A DNA stretch of 5,144 nucleotides from contig CAZFIM010000109.1 of assembly GCA_964519615.1 (NCBI GenBank), positions 1-5,144 on the forward strand. The letters are read 5' to 3'. The number at the start of each line of letters is the position of its first letter. Position 1 is the first letter of the stretch. Origin of the DNA: CAZFIM01 sp964519615. GTDB lineage: Bacteria; Chloroflexota; Dehalococcoidia; GIF9; UBA5629. Both the position numbers and the translations under genes were made by a program. The notes beneath the pieces are model-generated. The model was not told the origin of the DNA. It worked only from the letters and a program-made list of their open reading frames with translations, and did no database searches. This document shows positions 1-5,144 of the stretch, one piece after another.

Positions 1-212
1 TAATATCGGCTTTACTTTCCGGGGCTGTAATTAAAACTACAATGTTAACAGACAAATTTGACTACAATGCCTTCAAAACCCATCACGGCAATTCCGCTAT
101 TCCGTTGTTTATGATTGAAGAGAGCGGCAAAATAAATGTACTCACAATAGATAATCAGCTGAAACCTAAAGCAGGACAAAAACTCATAAGTATAGTAGAT
201 AAACAAGAATAA
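1..212 (+). CDS. C-terminal fragment of a probable cation:proton antiporter (NhaP/CPA1-like tail), 5' end outside window
   Basis: An open frame enters from the left edge (first full codon at position 3) and ends at TAA 210-212, giving 69 visible residues. The fragment begins ISALLSGAV and continues through LTDKFDYNAF and IPLFMIEESGKINVLT to KPKAGQKLISIVDKQE. The pattern 'IPLF.I...GK..V.T.....PK.GQ.LISIVD' resembles the soluble C-terminal region after the membrane domain of some bacterial Na+/H+ (CPA1/NhaP-type) antiporters, which ends in a small TrkA-C-like beta unit. That assignment rests on remembered family resemblance, because no membrane segments lie in the visible part. If it is right, the full protein would be an inner-membrane exchanger and this part would face the cytoplasm. 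It converges with malQ and has no evident functional link to the glucan genes. The alternative is another protein with a TrkA-C/RCK-like tail. That the frame is a real gene end is likely; the family is tentative. Confidence 0.5.
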   Translation, partial: ISALLSGAVIKTTMLTDKFDYNAFKTHHGNSAIPLFMIEESGKINVLTIDNQLKPKAGQKLISIVDKQE

Positions 213-316
213 TAAGACGCTTGCTATTGTATAATTGCGCTATTTCGCTTTATTAGATATTTACAGTCCGCTACCGTCCATATATTGGAAAGACACAGTC
301 GTAAAAAGATGCCGGC
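213..316. other. convergent intergenic gap, no clear terminator
   Basis: This 104-bp gap separates the stop of the rightward antiporter-like gene from the stop of leftward malQ. I looked for a GC-rich hairpin followed by a T-run on either strand and found none. Only weak elements are visible: TCCA/TGGA arms at 277-280 and 286-289, a GCG/CGC pair within 229-252, and the GCCGGC palindrome at 311-316 with an A-run at 303-307 just beside it (a T-run when read on the malQ strand). The last is the nearest thing to a malQ terminator, but its stem is too short to call. Confidence 0.5.
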
Positions 317-1837
317 TTATCTACCGTATATTGTTGTTAGCTGTTTCAATTTGAAGGTTATGCTGTCTGTTATCATCTCCGAGGTATACCTCCAACACCA
401 GTTCCCCTCAGTAGTACCGGGAGTATTCATCCTTGCTTTACTTCCTAATCCCAATATATCCTGTAATGGTACTATAGCAATATCTGCAACGGAAGCTAGA
501 GCAAGCCGAATAAAATCCCAGTTGATATTATTGCCATCCGTTCCGGTATACAGCAAAACATTATTACGCTCCTGCAGCCAATCACTCTTTGTTTGTGTTG
601 CCGTCACATTATTGAAATTATTGAACCATCCAATTACGGAATCATTGTCATGCGTGCCCGTATATACCACACAATTTTTTTCATAGTTATGCGGTTTATA
701 CTCATTAGATTCCGTGTCATTTCTGAAAGCAAACTGCAGTACTTTCATTCCGGGATATCCCAGTCGCTCTCTTAATCTTTTAACTTCCGCAGTAATAACA
801 CCAAGGTCCTCAGCAATAACAGACAATTTCCCCAGCTCTTTCTCTACCGCTGAAAACAAAGCTATTCCCGGACCTTTTACCCAGCGTCCATCTATCGCTG
901 TCGAACAATCAGCCGGTATTTCCCAATACTTTTCAAACCCTCGAAAATGGTCTATTCGCATTATGTCTACTATTTCACGTACTGCTCTAAAACGCTCTAT
1001 CCACCATACATATCCGCTTTGAGCAATCACTTTCCATCGATATAACGGGTTACCCCACCTCTGCCCGGTTTTAGAAAAATAGTCAGGAGGGACTCCTGCG
1101 ACTACTGTTGGCTGACAGGTGTAATCCAGATAAAACATATCCGGATATGCCCAAACGGATGCGCTGTCAAGAGCAACAAATATGGGAACATCACCTATTA
1201 TCTTTATGCTATGGTCATAGCAGTATTTCTTCAGCATGCTCCATTGCTTGAAAAACTGGTATTGCGTATATTTATGGTAGAGTATTTCCCTGGAATGCTG
1301 GTCGCTCCATCTAAGGATTTCATCATACTGATTCTCCCTCAAACCTTTATCCCATGCGTACCAGGGTGCACCATTGTTATTATTCTTCAAGGCCATAAAC
1401 AGTGAATACGTATTAAGCCATTTATTTCTCTGCTCACAAAAAGCATCGAATTGTCTTCTATATTCAGAACTGCTTTCATTCTCAAATACGAGAAAGGCCT
1501 TGCGCAATAGCGGAATTTTATATCTGGCAACGGCATCATAGTCAATACTTTCCGCAGGTAGAAAAGGAAATCCTTTAACGTCAGCGGCCGATAGGAATCC
1601 CTCTTCACGAAGCATATCAGGACTGATTAGCAAAGGATTTCCTGCATATACTGAAAAGCATTGGTAGGGTGAATTTCCGTATCCTGCAGGATGCAGTGGC
1701 AACACCTGCCACAGCTTTTGCCCGGTCTCGAAAAGAAAATCAATGAATTCATATGCTTGCTTGCCCAAATCACCAATTCCGTACCGTCCGGGTAAAGAAG
1801 TGGGGTGGAGCAATACACCGCTTTTTCGAATATTCAT
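317..1837 (-). CDS. malQ: 4-alpha-glucanotransferase (amylomaltase, GH77)
   Basis: Complete 506-residue GH77 enzyme. It cleaves an alpha-1,4 bond in a maltodextrin and transfers the glucan to another acceptor, releasing glucose and lengthening chains; it acts in the cytoplasm on maltodextrins and glycogen debranching products. The start is family-typical (GVLLHPTSLPGRYGIGDLG at residues 7-25). WQVLPLHP lies at 43-50 and GNSPYQ at 54-59. The substrate-binding loop GVPPDYFSKTGQRWGNPLY spans 248-266. The catalytic groups are all present: nucleophile Asp296 in RIDHFRG, acid/base Glu343 in IAEDLG, and Asp397 in GTHDND. MNTPGTTEGNWCWR lies at 470-483. The length matches the short DPE1/Thermus-type enzyme rather than the roughly 690-residue enterobacterial MalQ. 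ATG at 1837 is chosen because the conserved N-terminus begins directly after it and a GGAG lies 10 nt upstream. It is the second gene of a leftward unit, 37 bp after the GH13 gene, so the two are probably co-transcribed. Stop is TAA. Confidence 0.96.
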   Translation of the reverse strand: MNIRKSGVLLHPTSLPGRYGIGDLGKQAYEFIDFLFETGQKLWQVLPLHPAGYGNSPYQCFSVYAGNPLLISPDMLREEGFLSAADVKGFPFLPAESIDYDAVARYKIPLLRKAFLVFENESSSEYRRQFDAFCEQRNKWLNTYSLFMALKNNNNGAPWYAWDKGLRENQYDEILRWSDQHSREILYHKYTQYQFFKQWSMLKKYCYDHSIKIIGDVPIFVALDSASVWAYPDMFYLDYTCQPTVVAGVPPDYFSKTGQRWGNPLYRWKVIAQSGYVWWIERFRAVREIVDIMRIDHFRGFEKYWEIPADCSTAIDGRWVKGPGIALFSAVEKELGKLSVIAEDLGVITAEVKRLRERLGYPGMKVLQFAFRNDTESNEYKPHNYEKNCVVYTGTHDNDSVIGWFNNFNNVTATQTKSDWLQERNNVLLYTGTDGNNINWDFIRLALASVADIAIVPLQDILGLGSKARMNTPGTTEGNWCWRYTSEMITDSITFKLKQLTTIYGR

Positions 1838-1847
1838 CGCCTATACA

Positions 1848-1851
1848 CTCC
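1848..1851 (-). promoter_or_regulatory. ribosome binding site of malQ
   Basis: GGAG on the minus strand lies 10 nt before the malQ ATG at 1837, inside the 37-bp gap after the GH13 stop. The spacing is slightly long but workable, and it supports this start and separate translation initiation within one transcript. The same gap holds CTCATTATGAG (complement of 1864-1874), a small palindrome too weak to be a terminator. Confidence 0.5.
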
Positions 1852-1874
1852 GGCAATCTACTTCTCATAATGAG

Positions 1875-3176
1875 CTACAAATTATATTTAATAAAAACTA
1901 TTTCTGCTGGCTTTAACATAATCATTCCGTCAGGATTAGAGAAATTTGATACGGAGAATTTTTCATCTTCAATTCTATAAATATATGATTGACCATTTGC
2001 GCTATCAGCAATATTTAGTGAAACTGGCGTCCGCTTTTCCGCTTTTTTATTCACAGCTATAAGCATCCCTATCCCCGGAGCACATTCGCTTGTTCTTTTT
2101 AATACAATGGAATCAGAATTCTGTGTTATAAGTTTTATCGTACCTTCACCCTGTAATATTTTTTCTTCTTGTTTTAAGTCATTCACACTACATATGAACG
2201 CCCGAAGATCAAAGTGGGAATTCTCCCAATCTGCCTCAGACGTACGTACGACATCCAGTTTTTTACGAAAACCGTATTCATATCCTATGGGCATCATTAC
2301 GCCAGCAGAAAATGCCGCGGCAAATATATAGCGCTGCCGCTGTATATCGATATTCCCATCAGTATCCTCAGCCAGACGAGTAGTATCATGCGTCTCAGGA
2401 AAAGATATTGAAGGCGCTATTCTACCGAACAGCGCATGCTGTTCAAGGCACCAGGGCTGCTCAAAATCCCACCATTTGGAACTATTAAAAAAATAGTGAA
2501 ATCCTGCATCTTTTAATGCCAGAGCTTCTTCTTTCGCACATCCCAGCGTTTCCGCAAAAAATACTATACCATCCTCCAGTTCCAAAGCTTCGCTTATCAG
2601 ATAGCGCCATAAATCGGAAGGTACTTTATATGCAGCGTCACACCTGAAGCCTTTAAACCCCATGCCTATATAATAACGCAGCAGTTCTGCCCAATATGAC
2701 CAGAGCCCACTTTTATCAGCGGAATGCTCATTATCTACCTCCGCCAGATCGCCCCAAACTGTTATTCCATCGATATTATCCGGATCACGAGCAAAAGGAC
2801 TTATAATATCCCCTTTTTCATCATGAAGGTACCACTCAGGATGTTTATGAACCAGTATTGAGTCCCGGGCAGTATGATTAATACTCAGATCCATAATAGG
2901 CCAGAGCCCGACATTGGTAATATCAACCAGTGCCTGCCGTAATTCTTTCATTCCGCCATCGGAAGACCTCTCCTTAAGAAAGACCGGGTTTAAAGAATAA
3001 TAGTCTTTTACTGCATACAGACTGCCTGAAAACCCGGGATAGTGAACAGGATTGATATATACCCAGTTGAATCCCATCTCTTGTGCATTTATTACATGCT
3101 CAATCCATCGGTGCATTGTCCCGGCAAGGCGTGGAAATAAGTTATATATAATGGGAACACATTTTCTATCTGCCAT
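1875..3176 (-). CDS. GH13 alpha-amylase-family enzyme, short cytoplasmic form, exact activity unknown
   Basis: Complete 433-residue protein of the alpha-amylase (GH13) clan. The TIM barrel starts at once (YNLFPRLAGT at residues 11-20; GFNWVYINPVHYPG at 35-48). All catalytic regions are present: region I DLSINH (96-101), region II GFRCDAAYKVP (176-186) with Arg178 and nucleophile Asp180, region III FFAETLG (206-212) with acid/base Glu209, region IV PETHDTTR (260-267) with His263 and Asp264. A small domain B lies around 102-155, and about 335-433 should be the C-terminal beta domain. There is no signal peptide and no carbohydrate-binding module. The N-terminal motif and layout recall maltosyltransferase-type GH13 proteins. 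However, it lacks the extra N-terminal domain of GlgE (about 660 residues), and its region II AAYKVP does not match GlgE. It should hydrolyse or transfer alpha-1,4-glucan; which of these is not decided by sequence. It is first in the leftward unit with malQ. The frame has an in-frame TAG upstream and no earlier ATG; stop is TAG. Confidence 0.9.
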   Translation of the reverse strand: MADRKCVPIIYNLFPRLAGTMHRWIEHVINAQEMGFNWVYINPVHYPGFSGSLYAVKDYYSLNPVFLKERSSDGGMKELRQALVDITNVGLWPIMDLSINHTARDSILVHKHPEWYLHDEKGDIISPFARDPDNIDGITVWGDLAEVDNEHSADKSGLWSYWAELLRYYIGMGFKGFRCDAAYKVPSDLWRYLISEALELEDGIVFFAETLGCAKEEALALKDAGFHYFFNSSKWWDFEQPWCLEQHALFGRIAPSISFPETHDTTRLAEDTDGNIDIQRQRYIFAAAFSAGVMMPIGYEYGFRKKLDVVRTSEADWENSHFDLRAFICSVNDLKQEEKILQGEGTIKLITQNSDSIVLKRTSECAPGIGMLIAVNKKAEKRTPVSLNIADSANGQSYIYRIEDEKFSVSNFSNPDGMIMLKPAEIVFIKYNL

Positions 3177-3182
3177 TATTGA

Positions 3183-3205
3183 CCATCCGTATATAATTCC
3201 GGATG
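3183..3205 (-). promoter_or_regulatory. possible leader hairpin covering the GH13 ribosome binding site
   Basis: Upstream of the GH13 ATG the minus strand reads CATCCG, ten bases, CGGATG, then G (arms 3205-3200 and 3189-3184). The only Shine-Dalgarno-like stretch, GGATGG at 3188-3183, is 6 nt before the start codon and lies almost wholly in the second arm. It is a weak match to the ribosome anti-SD sequence. In the transcript the six paired bases, four of them G-C, could hide it. The pairing is visible; any regulatory role is inferred. Confidence 0.3.
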
Positions 3206-3297
3206 CCTATTGAATTTACCAATTATCCTGTCTTTGATTAACCATACTATCAATCAGTGTTCTTTTTATATTGTATATTCTACCGGAAATAATTCAC

Positions 3298-3314
3298 ATT
3301 AATAGTACTTTAAT
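3298..3314. repeat. near-perfect palindrome around AGTACT
   Basis: ATTAA (3298-3302), a single T, the self-complementary hexamer AGTACT (3304-3309) and TTAAT (3310-3314) form a 16-bp palindrome broken by one extra base. It lies about 120 bp upstream of the GH13 start. Size and symmetry suit a dimeric-regulator operator, but an AT-rich background makes chance occurrence plausible. Confidence 0.25.
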
Positions 3315-3405
3315 AACTTTTTCTTTCCTGATACATTTAACCTGCTTGTGTTCTCTTCACCTATTTCTATCATTATCTTATTCCTGGGAACACTGCTAAG
3401 AAGTC

Positions 3406-3470
3406 TACACAAATTATTACACAAAACATTAATCAAGATGATGCACAAGGAGATTAATCTTTTACACATA
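3406..3470. repeat. imperfect direct repeats, TACACAAA and ATTAATC elements
   Basis: TACACAAA occurs exactly twice (3406-3413 and 3418-3425, 12 bp apart). Degenerate copies follow: TGCACAAG at 3442-3449, 24 bp after the second, and TACACATA at 3463-3470. ATTAATC follows the second copy (3428-3434) and the third (3453-3459), 25 bp apart, so 3418-3459 reads as two diverged copies of a unit of about 24 bp. The second ATTAATC sits inside the perfect palindrome AGATTAATCT (3451-3460). Spacing near one or two helical turns is compatible with cooperative regulator binding on one DNA face. The repeat is visible; a bound protein is inference. Confidence 0.35.
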
Positions 3471-3512
3471 TTGCCATCTGTTATCTGCTCTCTAGAACAG
3501 ATAAAATAATAT
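3468..3512. repeat. nested inverted repeat TTATCTG-N10-CAGATAA
   Basis: TTATCTG (3481-3487) and CAGATAA (3498-3504) are perfect 7-bp arms. Inside the spacer, TCT (3489-3491) and AGA (3494-3496) also pair. Further out, ATATT (3468-3472) and AATAT (3508-3512) are complementary. ATCTGTT (3476-3482) can instead pair with AACAGAT (3496-3502), so two exclusive foldings share the right arm. No T-run follows on either strand, so it is not an intrinsic terminator. It may be an operator or an untranslated-leader hairpin. Confidence 0.35.
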
Positions 3513-3602
3513 AGGACTTTCCGGGGAAGAGGTATTTAGTGCTTTGGCTAAAGTTGAATAATCGGACTACAGACAACAATTATATCAATAATGCGCTCTT
3601 TG

Positions 3603-3623
3603 CTTCTTACTTACGTAAGGAGG
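3603..3623 (+). promoter_or_regulatory. GH57 ribosome binding site within a possible leader hairpin
   Basis: TAAGGAGG (3616-3623) is a strong Shine-Dalgarno sequence 7 nt before the ATG at 3631 and fixes that start. The preceding CTTCTTAC (3603-3610) can pair with GTAAGGAG (3615-3622) across a four-base loop, giving eight pairs including one G-U. TGCG (3592-3595) can additionally pair with CGCA (3627-3630), enclosing the whole site up to the start codon. The ribosome binding site is firm; its masking in the mRNA is inferred from complementarity alone. Confidence 0.6.
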
Positions 3624-3630
3624 TTACGCA

Positions 3631-5144
3631 ATGAAAAAAGGTGCTTTCACCTTTATATTACACAGCCATTTGCCCTACTGCCGCAAGGCAGGCAATTGGC
3701 CGCATGGGGAAGAATGGCTTCATGAAGCAATATCAGAAAGTTACATTCCTCTGCTTGCTACGCTATATGATCTGGCTGAAAGAGGTTATCAGTTCAAACT
3801 TACAATAGGGATTACACCAGTACTGGTGGAGCAGCTTGCAGATAAACACATTATTGATCACTTCTGCCTTTTTGTTAAAGATAAAATAAATAGAGCCGAA
3901 ATTGATATCAAACGTTTTAGCGGTAACAATCAGCCGCATTTAAGTTATCTGGCATGTTTTTATAAAACCTATTATGAGACTATTCTATCGAGTTTAGATA
4001 GGCTATTCCATAAAAATCTTGTAGGTGCATTCAAATATCTGCAAGACAATGGTTATATAGAAATCCTCACCAGCGCCGCCACTCATGGCTATCTTCCTCT
4101 TCTAGAACGCGATAGTTCAATATACGGTCAGATAAAAACAGGTATTGACTCCTATGTGCGTCACTTCGGTAAAAAACCTAAAGCAATCTGGCTTCCGGAA
4201 TGCGCTTATCGGCCCGCATATTATCGCTCATATAAAGGCCGCAATTATATAAAACCTGGACTTGAACGTTTTTTGGCAGAGCTCGATATTCAGCTCTTCT
4301 TCAGTGAAACACATACTATCGAAGGAGGAGAACCTGTCGGTAAAACTACTGGAAGTATAATCGGCCCATATGGAAATATTCCCAAAAGATATGTTGTCTC
4401 TATCGTGGGATATCAGGAACCTACAATGAGAACCACTTTTTTGCCGTATTGGGTCCAGTCAACAGACGTGGCTGTTTTGGGAAGAAACAATCGTACGGGT
4501 ATGCAGGTATGGTCTGCTGATTGGGGTTACCCGGGCGACTTCGACTACCGGGAATTTCATAAGAAAGACGGCCAATCAGGACTGCAATACTGGCGTGTTA
4601 CCGGAGCTAAACTTGATTTAGCGTTTAAAGACCTTTATCATCCGGACTGGGCAGTCAATAAAGTCAATGAGCACAGCAGCCACTATGCGAGGCTGGTAGA
4701 TACGATCATCTCAGAATTCGCTGATCAACATCATAGATACGGAATAGTCGCGGCCGCTTATGATACAGAGCTTTTTGGACACTGGTGGTTCGAAGGCGTT
4801 GCCTGGCTGGGAGAAGTATTAAAAAAGCTGTCAAAAAGTGAAGTGGTAGATCTCACTACTGCTACTGAATATATTCACAATAATCCTCCTGAAGATGTGC
4901 TTGCACTGCGTGAAGGCTCATGGGGACAGGCAGGGAATCATTTTACATGGATGAATTCCGATACGGAATGGATGTGGCCTGTGATTCATGAAGCGGAATG
5001 TCAAATGGAAGAATTGGTTAAGCGTTATCCTGATGCCACACAGGATAGAGCAGCTATTCTCAACCAGGCAGCTCGGGAATTACTCCTCTTGCAATCAAGC
5101 GACTGGCCATTCCTGATTACCACCGGTCAAGCGGGCGCATATGC
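3631..5144 (+). CDS. 1,4-alpha-glucan branching enzyme, GH57 family (3' end outside window)
   Basis: The frame runs from ATG 3631 off the right edge with 504 complete codons and no stop. GH57 branching enzymes of the Thermus/mycobacterial type are about 520-530 residues, so only a short tail may be missing. The enzyme cleaves alpha-1,4-glucan and reattaches the piece by an alpha-1,6 bond, making glycogen branches in the cytoplasm. Visible signatures: FTFILHSHLPYCRKAG (residues 6-21); nucleophile Glu190 in WLPECAYRP (188-195); VWSADWGYPGDFDYREFHKKD (293-313); SGLQYWRVTGAK (316-327); acid/base Asp378 in AAAYDTELFGHWWFEG (374-389). The C-terminal helical DUF1957-type part starts near 395 and includes Trp431 and Trp440, spaced like substrate-binding tryptophans of the characterised archaeal enzyme (inference from memory). 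No signal peptide is seen. A good ribosome binding site fixes the start. It is divergent from the GH13-malQ unit. An alpha-amylase/glucanotransferase of GH57 is the alternative, but the motif set favours branching. Confidence 0.93.
   Translation, partial: MKKGAFTFILHSHLPYCRKAGNWPHGEEWLHEAISESYIPLLATLYDLAERGYQFKLTIGITPVLVEQLADKHIIDHFCLFVKDKINRAEIDIKRFSGNNQPHLSYLACFYKTYYETILSSLDRLFHKNLVGAFKYLQDNGYIEILTSAATHGYLPLLERDSSIYGQIKTGIDSYVRHFGKKPKAIWLPECAYRPAYYRSYKGRNYIKPGLERFLAELDIQLFFSETHTIEGGEPVGKTTGSIIGPYGNIPKRYVVSIVGYQEPTMRTTFLPYWVQSTDVAVLGRNNRTGMQVWSADWGYPGDFDYREFHKKDGQSGLQYWRVTGAKLDLAFKDLYHPDWAVNKVNEHSSHYARLVDTIISEFADQHHRYGIVAAAYDTELFGHWWFEGVAWLGEVLKKLSKSEVVDLTTATEYIHNNPPEDVLALREGSWGQAGNHFTWMNSDTEWMWPVIHEAECQMEELVKRYPDATQDRAAILNQAARELLLLQSSDWPFLITTGQAGAY

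Larger units (their letters stand above)
3177..3630. promoter_or_regulatory. divergent intergenic control region between the GH13-malQ unit and the GH57 gene
   Basis: This 454-bp non-coding, AT-rich stretch must hold the promoters for both directions if the genes are transcribed divergently. It contains several dyads and repeats, listed separately. I could not identify a convincing sigma-70 promoter in either direction. The best hexamer pairs, such as TTGAAT at 3554-3559 before TTATAT at 3580-3585, have spacing that is too long, and leftward TTAATC/TAAATT matches the consensus poorly. No sigma-54 type GG-N10-GC element was seen. The longest internal frame is a 23-codon ATG frame at 3438-3509 without a ribosome binding site. 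No tRNA or recognisable riboswitch core was seen. Confidence 0.55.

Noticed and set aside
285..686. 133-codon open frame on the plus strand running antisense into the 3' part of malQ
   Set aside because: It is almost wholly opposite a well-supported GH77 gene, has no ribosome binding site and no recognisable motif, and its composition is explained by the reverse complement of malQ.
1875..3176. Identification of the GH13 protein as GlgE (maltose-1-phosphate maltosyltransferase)
   Set aside because: Much shorter than GlgE, lacks its N-terminal domain, and regions II and IV do not show the GlgE signatures I know; only the N-terminal barrel motif is similar.
3460..3468. TTTTACACA resembles a DnaA box (TTATNCACA with one mismatch)
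   Set aside because: Single degenerate match, no cluster of boxes and no origin-associated genes; better explained as part of the local direct repeat.
3438..3509. 23-codon ATG frame (starts MMHKEINLLH) inside the divergent region, a possible leader peptide
   Set aside because: No Shine-Dalgarno before either ATG, no run of regulatory codons, no terminator-like structure after it; fits chance in AT-rich DNA.
14..3526. The 11-mer ACTTTCCGGGG occurs at 14-24 and again at 3516-3526
   Set aside because: A few repeated 11-mers are expected by chance in about 5 kb; one copy is coding and the contexts differ.
3535..3552. TTTAG / CTAAA inverted repeat upstream of the GH57 gene
   Set aside because: Only five mostly A-T pairs across an eight-base loop, not followed by a T-run; too weak to call a terminator or operator.

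Overview
This window holds a compact bacterial alpha-glucan (glycogen/maltodextrin) locus next to the tail of what looks like a monovalent cation:proton antiporter. The DNA is moderately AT-rich. Genes have bacterial Shine-Dalgarno sites and sit close together on one strand. The combination of a GH57 branching enzyme, a GH77 amylomaltase and a short GH13 enzyme fits a Gram-negative environmental bacterium. From memory, comparable gene sets occur in Geobacter-like and other deltaproteobacterial or related lineages. I cannot name the organism, and nothing here is specific to one phylum.

Layout: 1-212 (+) is the last 69 codons of a gene whose C-terminus resembles the cytosolic tail of NhaP/CPA1-type antiporters. 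A 104-bp convergent gap with no clear terminator follows. On the minus strand a two-gene unit reads right to left: a 433-residue GH13 alpha-amylase-family enzyme (3176-1875), then, 37 bp later, malQ (1837-317), the 4-alpha-glucanotransferase. A 454-bp divergent intergenic region (3177-3630) separates this unit from a GH57 1,4-alpha-glucan branching enzyme (3631 to beyond the right edge; 504 codons visible, stop codon not reached).

How they fit together: the GH57 enzyme introduces alpha-1,6 branches into alpha-1,4-glucan. MalQ disproportionates linear maltodextrins. The GH13 enzyme has a complete catalytic triad and probably hydrolyses or transfers alpha-1,4-glucan; its exact reaction is not readable from sequence. 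None of the three begins with a signal peptide, so all are probably cytoplasmic and act on intracellular glycogen or maltodextrin.

The most interesting non-coding observations lie in the divergent region. The presumed ribosome-binding sites of both divergent genes fall inside short 5'-leader inverted repeats that could form hairpins. The same region also carries an imperfect tandem repeat (TACACAAA/ATTAATC elements) and a nested dyad around 3468-3512 that could be operators. All are sequence observations only. I found no RNA genes, CRISPR, insertion sequences or clear mobile elements, and no convincing evidence of a wholly new system.
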